Positions 1-10,477 are shown, counted from the first letter of the stretch. The stretch: DNA of 21,336 nt from Ophiosphaerella korrae (GCA_028456385.1 JALNQF010000581.1:1-21336), one strand, 5' to 3'. Translations and numbers: made by a program. The notes: generated by a model not told the origin, from the sequence alone.

Positions 1-1198
1 ACTAATAAATATACTAGTAACGTTCTAAAGACTAATTAATAATATATTATAAGAATACTTAGATAAGTTTATTATAGTATACCTAGATAATATACTAATA
101 TATTCTAAAGAAGAAGGTAAGTACGTAGAGTAAGTAATAATAGTACTATAGTACTTAGACTAATATAACCTATAACTAAAGCTAGAGAAGTATAAATAGT
201 ATAAGATAGAAGTAGAGTTTCTAAGATATATAATAGGTATTAATAAAGTTAAGATAAGCTAAGAAAAGATTAAAGTAGTAGAAGAATAGAAAGAACCTAA
301 GATAGTTAAAGACGTATAATTATTCCTAAGATTTATTAACTTTAACTAATACTTTATAGAAAGATTTTCTAAGAAAGTACTACTACTTATAAAGCTTATA
401 AAGAAAGATATAATATAAAAATAGAGAGTAGAGTAGAAATAAGCTTATAAAGAACTTAAGTAAGCCTATATTATACTACTAGTTCTAAAGTAATTTTATA
501 GTAACAAAATCCTAATTATTAAGATAGATATATAAAATCTAGCTTATAGAGTAATAGCGCTACAAGAGTATAAAAGAAAATAGTATCTAATTATATACTA
601 TTTAGGAAAGTTTATAGAATAAAAAGAAAGATATAATATATATAATAAAAAGCTACTTATAATAGTTAATATACTTAAATATTAGAGAGCGTACGTTAAA
701 AGCGTAGTAGAAGTAATAATTAAGATAAATTACAAGAACCTAATATACTTTATAACAAGTAAGAAGTTAAAAGATAGGTAGATATAATAGTTAGAACTAC
801 TAGGATAGTATAAATTTAAGATCTAGTACGTACTAAGTAAAGAAAATAGCTAAGTAAATATACTTAGCTAAAGATATAATATTATAGAAAAGAGATAAGT
901 AGTAGAAGAAGCTATACTCTAGGATAATAGATAAGAATACCTAGTACTAAATATATAACTAGTAGAAGAACAAGAAATTAATAACTTAGTTAGGATTATA
1001 AATAAGGTTCTAGAAGAATTATAAAAAGTAATTATATAATAATACTATAATAACCTAGTATATAAGTACTTAGAGATTGTATAAACTATAGAACTAATCT
1101 AAAGGAATTATAGATTTAGTAAGATAAAGGAGAAAGTAACGTAGTTTATTAAGGAATGCGTAAATTACTAGAAGAATAAGTATAAGATATATACACTA
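1..1198 (+). pseudogene. E1 Ty3/Gypsy pol, first segment (RT C-terminal half, RNase H, integrase zinc finger)
   Basis: This is the middle part of a chromovirus pol polyprotein, cut by the window edge on the left and by element E2 on the right. Reading from base 2, with in-frame TAA/TAG read as lost Gln or Trp, the frame gives the RT thumb/palm. The YLDD active site has become YLDN at 80-91, and FLGYIIG-like residues follow near 220. An RNase H domain lies at about 480-800 (motifs resembling FIEQKERYNIYNKKLLIIV and ILKYQRAYV). The integrase H2C2 finger is at about 1040-1190, with TIELIQRNYRF and FIKECVNY. The first Cys of the finger pair survives as TGC at 1157-1159 and the second is Tyr. The frame is unbroken except for RIP-type stops. 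Domain order is that of Ty3/Gypsy. Family assignment is firm; the exact lineage is not. Confidence 0.9.
1194..1198. repeat. Left target-site duplication of E2 (CACTA)
   Basis: The five bases CACTA precede the LTR start at 1199 and are repeated exactly at 8497-8501 after the other LTR. A 5-bp duplication is usual for Ty3/Gypsy integrases. The site falls inside the integrase zinc-finger region of E1. Confidence 0.9.
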
Positions 1199-1657
1199 TA
1201 TAACAGGCTACCTATTATTAACTATAGGTACCTATCTTAGAGGGGTTAGTAGATTACAAAGTAATAATAAAAGTTTATATTTATAATCTATAATAACTAT
1301 AAATAATAGAAGATGTTTTATAACTATCTTGTATTAGCGTTCTATAGTTAAGGATTTAAATTACTAATACTATCCTAATAATATATATTATATTAACTAT
1401 ATACTTTAAGTAATCTATCTATATAACTTTATAGATTACTACTAATCTATTATATATAATTGTAGATTACTTTAATCTATTATACGTTATTATAAATTAC
1501 TACTAATCTATTATACGTAATTATAGATTACTACTACGTGTCCTAATTGTAGGTAGCTTCCTAATTAGGATTACTACCTTACTTGTCCTATGTTTTGTTA
1601 GCGTCTAAATTAGGACTAATTAGTTCTATCTTGTTGTCTTCTATTATATTTGTAATA
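1199..1657 (-). repeat. 3' LTR of E2
   Basis: This 459-bp sequence matches 8038-8496 base for base in length. On the plus strand it starts TATAACAGG (TGTAAC with TG changed to TA) and ends GTAATA (GTAACA with CA changed to TA), so the canonical TG...CA ends are both lost to RIP in this copy, while the other copy keeps its TG. It contains an internal array of about 31-bp units at 1432-1537. Confidence 0.92.
1432..1537. repeat. About 31-bp tandem repeat inside the E2 LTR
   Basis: Three units start at 1432, 1463 and 1493, with a partial fourth at 1524. Each begins with TAGATTACTACTAATCTA or a close variant, itself an inverted repeat (TAGATTA/TAATCTA). The same array is at about 8271-8376 in the other LTR. 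It may have been a U3 enhancer-like array; that role is inference. Confidence 0.75.
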
Positions 1658-1671
1658 CTATTTCCCCCTCT
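1658..1671 (-). other. Polypurine tract of E2
   Basis: Read on the minus strand these bases are AGAGGGGGAAATAG, a purine run directly against the 3' LTR. That is where the plus-strand primer of LTR retrotransposons lies. It fixes the transcription direction of E2 as minus. Confidence 0.8.
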
Positions 1672-2329
1672 AGGTAAGTCTTTATTTTTCTATCCTAGAG
1701 TTAAAGTTATTAATCTAGTTTCTTTGTTAATATTAAGTTCTTTATTCCCTATCTCTATACCTACTAAGTCTACTCTTTGTTATATTTAGTTAGTAGATTA
1801 CGTATTACAATATAGTATAGTAATATCTCTTTATTCTTATTGTAAATCTTTAAACTCTCTACTAAACTATATTTCCTTAAAGTATAGTAAGGCTTATAAG
1901 GTATATATTTAGGCTAATACTTAGTTATCTTATAACCTTTCTAGGGTGTCTCTAGTAGAGTATAGGTTAATAATACTAATTCTTGCGTCTATACTTATTT
2001 ATAATAGGGAGAGCTATTAACTATACTTAAAATATACTATCTAAATAGATTGTAGTAGCTAAAGAGGAACGTAATTAGATTCTAAGTATATAGGTAGAAA
2101 ATTATACTTGTTTAGTTTATTTATATAAGATAAAGGCTTTAAATAATATAAAGTCTATTAAGTAAGCTATTACTTTAGAGTCTAAGCTTAATTTCGAGAC
2201 TATTATAGAGGCTACTTTAGCTCCTATTGTATTAGGCGCTCTTATCTCTTTTCTATCTATTAGTAGTATTACTAATTCTCTTAGTTTACTATAAGGTATT
2301 CTTAAGGGTTTTAACTTTAGAACTCCTCT
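1672..2329 (-). other. E2 region between chromodomain and 3' LTR
   Basis: About 660 bases separate the end of the recognisable chromodomain from the polypurine tract. One minus-strand frame at 1790-2050 has only a few stops, at places compatible with lost Gln or Trp, so it may be the C-terminal extension of pol. No family motif is recognisable. A 68-codon plus-strand frame here starts within the LTR and crosses its boundary, so it is not a gene. Confidence 0.5.
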
Positions 2330-4305
2330 AGTTTCTTAGAGTAATTAAGATTGTCCTCTAGTTCCTATATTTTTTCCTATAGTTTTCCTTTCTCGTCTAT
2401 ACCTATCTATTTTACTAGGTAATAGTTTTTTCTATTATAGAACTAGTACTATAGGATTTCTTTAACTTCTTATTTATTTTATTCTCTATACGTATCTACT
2501 TTGTACACTAGTAGTTTTACTTCTTGTAGTACTTTTTCTAGTAGTAATACGTAGAATATTAGGTATATCCTTATCTTATCTAGTAGCTTTAATTTAAATA
2601 TAACTAGTGTAACTTTCTTCTTAATCTTGTATAGTCTTATCTTAACGTAATCTAGTTTAGAACTTAATTATTTACTCTTAATATTTCTTTATACTAACTA
2701 TACTTTTTCTCCCTCTTTAAATTAGGGTCCTTCCTAGTATTTCTTATTATAGTACTTTGTTATTTAATCTTATAGGAATTCTATATCCTATTATAGTTAA
2801 TTGTATATTTCCTTAAGTATATTTATAAGGTTTTCTCTTTTTAGAGACTAAAATACTTAGGTTCTTAGTATTCTATATATATTAGGGTTAAATCTACAGT
2901 TTATAAAAAAAGGTAATACTCTTATTACTATATTCTTTACGCTGTTGTATACTAACTATACTATAGGTATTAACTATACTTAATTATTCTTGTTGTAGTT
3001 AAAGTAGTATTTTAAGTACTATTCTACTATCTAGTTTATATATTCTAATTATCTATCTATCTATAGGTAATATACTATTAATATTGTATACAAGATTCCT
3101 AATTATACTAATATTATTCTCTATAGTTTTAATATAAATCTTATATCTCTATCTATAATAATTTTATCTAGAATACTATATTAGCTAATTATAGTTCCTA
3201 GAACCTAGTATATAGTAACTTCTATCTTACTTTTCTCTTTATATAGTCTAAAGTATAAGTACTTTATAAGCTTATCTACTATTATTAGGATTCTATTATA
3301 CTTAACTCCTAATATTAGATCTTTAGACTTTAGTAGTTTTGTAATAAAGTCTATTATTATAACTCTCTATAGTTATTCTAGTATCTTAACTAATTATAGT
3401 ATATTATATAGTACGTATCTATTATACTTATTCTTATAGTATTCTATATAATATTATAGTATTTCTATTACTAGTTATCTTACTTTTAAGATATAGTAAT
3501 CTTTTAGTAGTCTATCTAATATTTTATTAATACTTTAGTATCTATATACTAGTAGTTTATAGAATTACTATATAAATTCTCTCTATATTTTCTTTAGAAT
3601 ATATATTCTTTTATAAGCTTCTATAATTCCTTCTTAGATCTTAAGCTTTTTTATTTCTTTAGAAGCTTTTTCTATTTCTTCCTAGATTTATTTATCTAGT
3701 TTACTACTCTTCCTCTTAAGTATTGTAGCTATTTTAGGTATATTTAGGACTAGATATCCTTCTTTGTTCTTAACTAGAACTATACTAGTAGCGTTTATTT
3801 CTTCTTATAGGTCTAGTCTTCTACTTAAGGCGTTTATAAATTAGTTGTCTTTACTCTTAGTATATACTATTTCTATATTAAATATTAATAGAAACTCTTA
3901 CTATCTTATATAGTACTATAACAAATCCTTATTTATTATAAATCCTATAAGATTCTTATAGTATATATAGACCTTTGTTTAGTATTTTACTCTTTATAAA
4001 TATACTCTTTATTACTTAAATACTTTATAGATTACTAGTATATTTTTATTATAGATTAGGTAGTTAAGCTCTATTAGTTTTATCTTCTTAGAGAAATACT
4101 TAACTAAGTATTCCTATCTTGTATCCTAGTCTTCTTATATTAGTGCTACTCTATAGACTAAATTAGATACATCTATTTTTACTATTACTAGTAGGTCTAA
4201 GTTATATATTCTTATAACTAGGTTTTCTACAAATCTCTACTTAATTTAGTTAAATACTTCTTTGTATTCTTTAGTCTATTTAAATAGCGTGTCTTTCTTT
4301 ATTAG

Positions 4306-4559
4306 TATAAGGTAGACTTTACGTAAGATAACTTAATAAAGTAGTTTTAACAATTAACTAAAAAGAGTAAATAGTAGATAAAGCTATCTAAGTAAGTACT
4401 AGGTATATATACCTAGTAGCTTACTAAGCGCTATCTAAAAGTAGAAAGGTAGTTAAATATTAGTAAGTTCGTAATATTAGTAAGTTTACGATGTTAGTAA
4501 GTTGTAAACTTACTAATATTAGTACGAAAATAAGAGATATAAGAGATAACTCCCTTATA
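4306..4559 (-). mobile_element. Solo LTR of a third retrotransposon family, nested in E2
   Basis: This 254-bp insertion is absent from the matching place in E3 (near 10776), where the pol sequence runs straight through. Its ends are TATAAGG on the plus strand and CCCTTATA at the other side, inverted ends consistent with TGTAAGG...CCTTACA after RIP. In minus orientation it begins with a sequence shared with 21159-21336 for about 150 bases. It carries several palindromes: a perfect 20-bp one at 4398-4417 and a 10-bp-arm hairpin at 4494-4516. The flanks (ATTAG on the left, ATATAG on the right) resemble each other but are not an exact duplication. No coding sequence is present, so it is a solo LTR or, less likely, a small inverted-repeat element. 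Confidence 0.75.
4398..4417. repeat. Perfect 20-bp palindrome in solo LTR
   Basis: ACTAGGTATA is followed by its exact reverse complement. The pairing extends outward with small bulges (AGTAAG on the left against CTTACT on the right), giving a hairpin of roughly 17 pairs. Confidence 0.85.
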
Positions 4560-6330
4560 ATATAGTTTATTAGTAGTTCTATTAGATCTAACTAATTAAT
4601 TATTAACTTCTTATAGAAGTTTACTAGTCTATAAAATTATTATACCTCTTATAGGTTCTTAGGTATTAGCTATTCTTAGATTACTTTAATCTTGTTTAAA
4701 TTAATCCTAATTTTTCCTAGTTCTATAATAAATCCTAAGAAGTCTATTTCTTTTATATAGAATTCGTATTTTCTTATCTTAAGAAATAGTTTATTTTTTA
4801 CTAGTTTTTCTAGCACTTTGTATATATATTATATATATTCTTCTTCTATTTCTAAAAATATAAGGATATTATCTAGGTATATAAATATAAATATATCTAG
4901 GTACTCTCTTAGTACTATATTAATTCTTTCTTAGAACGCTACTAGTGCGTTTATAAGTCTAAATAGTATAACTAGGTACTTATATAGTTTATATTGTGTT
5001 CTAAATACTATTTTCTATTTATCTCTCTTTTTAATTCTAATCTAGTAATAGGCGTTTTAGATATCTAGTTTTATAAAGATTTATACTTTCTATAGCTTAT
5101 CTTGTATTTTATCTATTTATAGTAAAAGGTACTAGTTCTTGTTTATAATTGCGTTTATCTTCTAGATATCTACGCAAGGTTATTTTTTATCTATCTTTTT
5201 CTTGTCTACGAATATAAGTCTATATACTACTAAGGATTTAGATTCTTATATCTATTCTTTTTTAACTACGTTCTATATAAATATTTATTTAATCTTAGAT
5301 TCTTCCTCTATTTTTCTATATACTAGGCTCTATTCTACGTTTTTCCCTTCTTCTAGTTCTATTATTAAATCCTATAGTTAATATTCTAGAAGGTAATTAT
5401 CTAGTTTAGTAAGTTACTTTCTTACTTCTTATATTTCTCTAGGAACTCTCTTTTGTATGTGCTTATATTAGCTTTTAATATGTCTTTTTTAGGGTAGCTA
5501 ATTTTTCTTGTTCTCTAATTAATCCTTAAGTTAGCTAGTTATAGCTATAGTATACCTAATATTACGTATTATTTATTATTAATTGTTATTATATCTATAA
5601 CTATATTTCTATTTTCTAATCTTTCTAGTCTTAATATTAAAGGTACTGTTTCGAACCTAATAAGTTCTTATAATAGTTTTCCTTTAATTATACTAAGTTA
5701 TTAAGAGTATTTTTTTATTATATAACTTATTCCTTAGTTTTCTATAAACTTTTTAGATATATAGTTCTTTATAGCTCTACTATTAACTATAATTTATACT
5801 TTCTATCTTTAGAATATACTTATTTTTGTAACGTATAGGCCTATTATACCTTATAGCTTTTCTTACTTAGGTCTTTCTTTAAATTATCTATTCTCTTAAG
5901 GCTATTACTCTATTTTATATTAATAATTCTTGTATTTTAGATATTTATTATATATACACTTATACTATAGCTATAATTCTTTAACGCATTCTTTTAATAG
6001 CTTTGTTTCTAGACTAATTAATATATATTCTTTATTAGGAATCTAGATTATCTCCTAACTTTTAATTTCTTTCTTTAGGATTACCTTTATATAGTCTCGT
6101 CCTTATTTTAGCTATACGTAGTTTTGTACTTTTTCTTCTCTATATAAGTAGTAATATATATTTAAATATAATACCTATATAATTTCTAGATATACTAGAT
6201 GTTCTAGATCTATTCTTTTGTTATCCCTAACCTAGTAACTATCTATACTAGGTCTTTTTATTATTAGGATATAGTATATTACTAGTACTTATAATATATA
6301 GGCTTTGTTAATCTATCGCGTCTTTCTTAT

Positions 6331-6829
6331 AAGATACTACTACTCTCTTTATATAGCTATTCTTCTTACTACAACTATATATTACTTTATCTATTATTAG
6401 AATATTATAAACTTTATTACTCTAGGGTTATATTCTTTTTAGTCTTTATACGCTTCCTCTATACTTATAACTAGTAAGTATTTCTAAATAAATTTCTAGT
6501 TTTTATTTTATTCTAATATATCTATTATTATATAGCTATTATAGCTATATATATTTAACTAAGTATACTTTATATCTATTACGTTAATTTATCTCTTACT
6601 TCTTTATAGTTCTTTAGAAGAAGCTATAGTAGTCTCTTTATCTAGTGCTTGTCCTTTAGCCTAGATTAATAGGGTCTAGGGCTCTTCTCCTTCTAGATCT
6701 TCTACTAGTAAGTCTATTACGTAAGCTATTTCTTCTAGCTACGCTTTTATTCTTTCTTTTATTATAGCTACTCTATACTTCTATAGGAAATATCCTACTC
6801 TTTACTTACTAGAAATATATATATAGTAG
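6331..6829 (-). other. E2 gag-to-protease linker
   Basis: The minus-strand frame continues downstream of the zinc knuckles with few stops, including an acidic run resembling LLVEDLEGEEPQTLLIQAKG near 6700. It has no recognised domain. It probably belongs to a gag-pol fusion or the spacer before the protease. Confidence 0.5.
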
Positions 6830-6987
6830 TTATTATTATAATAAAAGATCTAATAGAGTATTATATACTATACTTCTTTACTCCTAGCTACTTTCTCTTA
6901 AGGTTTAGCCTATATTTTTAGTACTTCCTTTTTTCCTTTAGTTTTTTTTAACTAGGTTTCTTTATCTTTCTTAGAGTCTTTACTTCT

Positions 6988-7029
6988 ATAGTCTTTTGCA
7001 AAGTGTCCTAGTTTCTTATATTTATAATA
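6988..7029 (-). other. Degenerate zinc knuckle 2 of E2 gag
   Basis: The 14 codons read YYKYKKLGHFAKDY. His survives at position 9; Cys at 1, 4 and 14 are Tyr. Confidence 0.88.
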
Positions 7030-7056
7030 TACTATATCCTTTTTTAACTTTAATTA

Positions 7057-7098
7057 GTAGTTCTTTACGTAGTAACTTAGTTTACTATAGTTAAAGTA
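7057..7098 (-). other. Degenerate zinc knuckle 1 of E2 gag
   Basis: The 14 codons read YFNYSKLSYYVKNY. The Tyr residues stand at positions 1, 4, 9 and 14 of the CCHC pattern, so every metal ligand is lost. Confidence 0.85.
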
Positions 7099-7107
7099 CG
7101 TAAAGTC

Positions 7108-7137
7108 TTTATTTTTATTTTTATTTTTATTTTTATT
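7108..7137. repeat. TTTTTA hexamer microsatellite inside gag
   Basis: Repeats of ATTTTT run for about five units. On the coding strand they encode alternating Asn and Lys just before the zinc knuckles. E3 has an imperfect equivalent near 13290. Confidence 0.8.
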
Positions 7138-8037
7138 AGTATTAAGGACTATAGGGTCTCCCTTGTTATAGTTCTAGGTATAACCTCTATACTTATTCTT
7201 CTTCTATTCTCGAAGATTATTATTAATCTATATTACCTATTACTTTAGAGCTTCTAGTATTCGTAGTTTTTCTATGTAAATTATTTTATATTAGATTTTT
7301 AAGTTTAGTCCTTGTTTAAATTATAATATTAAGGCTAACTTATTCTATTCTATATTTTGTAATAGTTATTTAAACTATAATACGTATTCTAGAATACTTT
7401 TATTTTGTGTAAGCTTTTCTAGCCTTTCTTTAGCCTATTAGGTAATATCTATATCTCTAAATACTACTCTTATGTGTCTAGTAAAGTATTTATAACTTCT
7501 AAAGATAGCTCTAGTTTTATCTCTCTATATTATTAAAGCGTGTATTATATAGTCTATCTAGTAACGTTTAAACTATCTTATTACGTCTTCTTTAAAGTGT
7601 ATTCCTATATATATTACCTTCTTTTCTTCTATATTAAAGTATAGCGCTTATACGTCTATTTAGAGTTATACTAAAGCTATAAAGGGTCTTAGTCTCTCCT
7701 TTATTCTATTAAATTTCTTAAGTATAGGTATCTTTAGTAGTTTCTTTATTATACTTATCTCTAGGTATTATATAATTAGTTCTATTTAGTTCTATCCTTT
7801 AATTGCTATAATCTATACTTTATTCTATTTTAAATAGTTTTTTAGTTCTTTATTCTACGTCTCTTAAGTATCGATTACTATTTTTATATTCTCTAATTAC
7901 CTTCTATATAATATTATCTAACTTATAACTACTTATAGGTGCCTTAGCTTCTTTTTTAGTTAAACTTTCTACTATTATATTAGCTAGACTATACGCTACT
8001 TACGCTTTACTTCTTATAATAACTAAAATTAGTAAGG

Positions 8038-8496
8038 TGTAATAGGCTACTTATTGTTAACTACAGGTACCTATCTTAGAAGAGTTAGTAGATTATAAGG
8101 TAATAATAAAAGTTTGTATTTATAATCTATAATAACTATAAATAATAGAAGATATTTTGTAACTATCTTGTATTAGCGTTCTATAGTTAAGAGATTAAAT
8201 TACTAATACTATTCTAATAATACGTATTATATTAACTATTTACTTTAAGTAATCTATCTATATAACTTTATAGATTACTACTAATCTATTATATATAATT
8301 ATTGATTACCTTAATCTATTATATATTATTATAGATTACTACTAATCTATTGTATATAATTATAGATTACTACTACGTGTCCTAATTATAGGTAGCTTCC
8401 TAATTAGGATTACTACCTTACTCGTCCTATGTTTTGTTAGCGTCTAAATTAGAACTAATTAGTTCTATCTTGTTTTCTTCTATTATATTCGTAATA
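8038..8496 (-). repeat. 5' LTR of E2
   Basis: This is the second copy of the 459-bp LTR. On the plus strand it begins TGTAATAGG, retaining the TG that the other copy has lost, and ends GTAATA. Internal coding sequence of gag begins shortly to its left, which makes it the 5' LTR in minus orientation. Confidence 0.92.
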
Positions 8497-8501
8497 CACT
8501 A
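8497..8501. repeat. Right target-site duplication of E2 (CACTA)
   Basis: This is an exact copy of 1194-1198. The E1 pol frame resumes right after it. Confidence 0.9.
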
Positions 8502-9790
8502 TATAGAAAAATATAAGTAATTAAAATACTAGAAAAACTATAGATAGATATTATAATAGATTTTATTATAAGACTACTAATATTAGAAGACCTAGTAATA
8601 AGAATAAGATATAATATAATAATAGTAATCGTAGACTAATTTACAAAATACGCTAAGATAGAGAAATTCTAAAGTAACTATATAGTAGATTAGCTAGGAC
8701 ACGTACTACTAGACGTACTAATTTAAAGATATAAGATACTAAAAAGTACTATTAGTAATAGAGATAAGCTTTTTATATCTAATTACTAAATAATACTACT
8801 TATAGTAATAAAGATAAAAAGAAAGCTATTAATAGTGTATTATCTATAGATAAATAAATAGATAGAGTAGACTAATAGAATATTAAAAATATACCTAAGA
8901 ATTTATAGTAATTAGAAGTAAAACAATTAGGTATTACTATTACTTATAGTATAATTAGTATATAATAACAAGTACTTAGAAGTAATAGGTAAAATACCCT
9001 ATTTTATAAACTATAGGATATACCCTAATTTATTTAAGAGAATACTACTAGGACCTAAGATAGAAGTAGTATTAGTTAGAGTTAAAGATATATAAGAACT
9101 CTATAATAAGATAAGATAAAAACTAGAAGAAGCTTAGAAATAAAGTATTTTATATATTAATTAAAAATAAAAAATAGTACCTTAGCTAAAAGAAAGAGAT
9201 AAAGCGTATCTTTATATAAAGAATCTATAGATAAAGTAACCTAGTAAAGGACTAGACTATATTAAGGTTAGACTATTTTTAGTTAAAGAAGATAATAGGC
9301 TAGTAACAAAAACACTAGAACTACCTAAAAATACTAAAGTATACCCTAAGTTCTATATAAGCTTACTAGAACTAGCTAAGCTAAAAATACTAGTATAGCA
9401 ACAATTCTAATATTAGAAAGAGGAGGACAATAAGTTTAAAGTTAAAGACCTATAAGGATATTAAGAAATAGGACGCGACGCCTTCTAAAGTATATAGTTT
9501 CTCTAGGAGTAGCTAGTAAAATAGAAAAGCTACCTAGTAAGTAAAAATATATAAGAACTTAAAGCTAATCTATAGAATTGTTAGTAGATACTTAAGAAAG
9601 TAAGAAATAAGTATTATATACTAGGATATATAGAATATATAAAGCTATAGCTAGGATATAATAGATATATTAGTAGAAAAAAGTTTTATAATAACCCTAA
9701 CTATAAAGAGCTTATAAAGCGCCTTTAGTTATAATAAATTTATTTAATAAGCTAATAGTAGACTAGATAGTAAGAAAAGAAGTAATATTA
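8502..9790 (+). pseudogene. E1 Ty3/Gypsy pol, second segment (integrase core and chromodomain)
   Basis: This is the continuation of E1 pol after the E2 insertion, in the same frame once E2 and one CACTA are removed. The integrase core follows D,D-35-E: the first Asp is in IDFII at 8559-8561. The second is in ISNRDKLF, where catalytic Asp has become Asn at 8757-8759. The third, Glu at 8865-8867, is intact, 36 codons further on. The motif around it reads YLQINKQIEQTNRILK with stops as Gln, matching YHPQTNGQTER. Downstream, a stretch at about 9430-9620 (KYIVS and ELKANLQNCQQILKK, in two frames) looks like a frameshifted chromodomain. A Gln-rich tail follows. The chromodomain normally reads histone marks to guide integration. 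Confidence 0.87.
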
Positions 9791-9794
9791 ATAG

Positions 9795-10090
9795 TAGTAG
9801 TAGAATAGTTATAAACTTACACTAAAACCTTATTACTTTTTTACTCTAACTCTAACGCTAAGTATAAAGCCTTATAATAAGTATACTCTTTAGTAGATTT
9901 TAATATTTTCTTATTATATAGTAAATAAGTAATAATAATAGTAAGAAGTTTTTTATTATTATTAACCTTTTTATAGAACTCTTTATAAGTTTAATTAAGA
10001 AACTCCTAGTTTATACTAATATAGAGATACTCTATACAAGTATACTTAGTATACTTTAGAGTAGAATTAAGTATAATAAAATAAAGAATA
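9795..10090 (-). pseudogene. Possible antisense reading frame in the E1 3' region
   Basis: One minus-strand frame has only four stops in about 97 codons, each in a place that could be a lost Gln or Trp. It reads as plausible protein, for example TYKEFYKKVNNNKKLLTIII and EYTYYKALYLALELE. The plus-strand sense frames here carry many more stops. I do not recognise the product. It may be an extra antisense gene between pol and the 3' LTR, or a chance open stretch in TA-rich DNA. Confidence 0.3.
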
Positions 10091-10285
10091 CCTAAAAAAG
10101 AATAATATAGATAAGGTGTTTTAGAAATATAGTTTATAATAAAGATTTCTAATAAGAGATAAAGTTTATAAGACTATAAGAGAAGTAATATTATAGTAGA
10201 ATAGTTTTTAACTAGAAAGTAGAGTAAACTACTTATAAGCTAAACTAAACTAATAGAGGCCTAGGCCTAAGAATAGACCTAGTGT
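10091..10285 (+). other. E1 3' untranslated region
   Basis: About 200 bases lie before the polypurine tract. Nothing recognisable is encoded, though short plus-strand frames hint at a charged coiled-coil-like tail. Confidence 0.4.
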
Positions 10286-10297
10286 AAGAAAGAGGGA
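10286..10297 (+). other. Polypurine tract of E1
   Basis: AAGAAAGAGGGA is a pure purine run directly upstream of the LTR start, the expected plus-strand priming site. It confirms the plus orientation of E1. Confidence 0.75.
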
Positions 10298-10393
10298 TAG
10301 TATTATAATACTAAGTAGTAGGTAAACTAATATATTGTATATAATTAGGCTAAGTAATATAGTGTAGTAAAATACGTAACTATTTAGTAGTAA

Positions 10394-10477
10394 ACGCTCT
10401 AGAGTAAATACTTTAGAGTAAATACTCTAGAGTAAACGCTCTAGAGTAAGCGCTTAGGAATAAACACTAGATAGTAA
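10394..10477 (+). repeat. Six 14-bp tandem repeats in the E1 LTR
   Basis: Units start at 10394, 10408, 10422, 10436, 10450 and 10464. The clearest reads ACGCTCTAGAGTAA; the last two are degenerate. Units differ mainly by CG to TA type changes. The core CTCTAGAG is palindromic, a likely former protein-binding array in U3 (inference). Confidence 0.85.

Larger units (their letters stand above)
2330..6330 (-). pseudogene. E2 Ty3/Gypsy pol (protease, RT, RNase H, integrase, chromodomain), interrupted by a solo LTR
   Basis: The minus-strand frame gives the domains in standard Ty3/Gypsy order. The protease active site DSG has become NSR at 5776-5784, with the sequence continuing AIKNYISKKFIENQG. 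In RT the first catalytic motif is intact as IKLDIQNAYY near 5070-5095, while the second, YLDD, has become YLDN at 4868-4879. FLGFIIELGKIRINLNKIK follows near 4700. The RNase H start is seen near 4250 (EYKEVFNQIKQRF). The integrase core near 3170-3040 includes IDRDIRF and YYLQIDRQLEYINQ. The C-terminal chromodomain at about 2330-2470 includes YYLVKQIGIDEKGKL and ELEDNLNYSKKLEEF (stops read as Gln). The solo LTR at 4306-4559 splits the frame between RT and RNase H. Stop codons and catalytic changes make it dead. Confidence 0.9.
6830..7990 (-). pseudogene. E2 gag with two degenerate CCHC zinc knuckles
   Basis: The minus-strand frame next to the 5' LTR reads as a capsid/nucleocapsid protein. A retrotransposon-gag-like region (for example FKEDVIRQFKRYQIDYIIHA and LQFKQLLQNIEQNKLALILQ) lies at about 7300-7600. 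An Asn-Lys repeat follows at 7108-7137, then two CCHC knuckles. The first (7057-7098) has the spacing C-x2-C-x4-H-x4-C with all four ligands now Tyr. The second (6988-7029) keeps its His in KLGHFAKDY but has three Cys changed to Tyr. These are TGY to TAY and CAT to TAT changes, exactly the RIP direction. A start codon cannot be fixed. Gag packages the RNA and forms the particle in this family. Confidence 0.85.
1199..8496 (-). mobile_element. E2: nearly complete Ty3/Gypsy chromovirus nested in E1
   Basis: The element is bounded by two 459-bp LTRs (1199-1657 and 8038-8496) and the CACTA duplication. It is transcribed on the minus strand: gag with two zinc knuckles lies next to the right-hand (5') LTR, then protease, RT, RNase H, integrase and a chromodomain, then a polypurine tract beside the left-hand (3') LTR. 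A 254-bp solo LTR at 4306-4559 lies inside pol. The two LTRs differ at roughly 30 of 459 aligned positions by eye, nearly all transitions, so RIP has inflated the divergence and it cannot be used as a clock. No primer-binding site starting with TGG is recognisable after the 5' LTR. Confidence 0.92.

Noticed and set aside
1583..1789. 68-codon open frame on the plus strand
   Set aside because: It starts inside the E2 LTR, runs across the LTR boundary and the polypurine tract, and lies antisense to E2. It has no recognisable motif and is a chance survivor in the TA-rich sequence.
1672..2050. Extra gene at the 3' end of E2
   Set aside because: Frames on both strands are about equally open and none shows a motif, so strand and coding status cannot be decided.
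4301..4565. Exact 5-bp target duplication around the solo LTR
   Set aside because: ATTAG and ATATAG are similar, but they need more than RIP-type changes to be made equal, so I do not call a duplication.
8010..8037. Primer-binding site of E2
   Set aside because: The sequence inside the 5' LTR does not begin with TGG or a clear RIP derivative of it. Self-priming is possible but cannot be shown.
10394..10477. CRISPR-like short repeats
   Set aside because: Units are contiguous 14-mers without spacers, inside an LTR.
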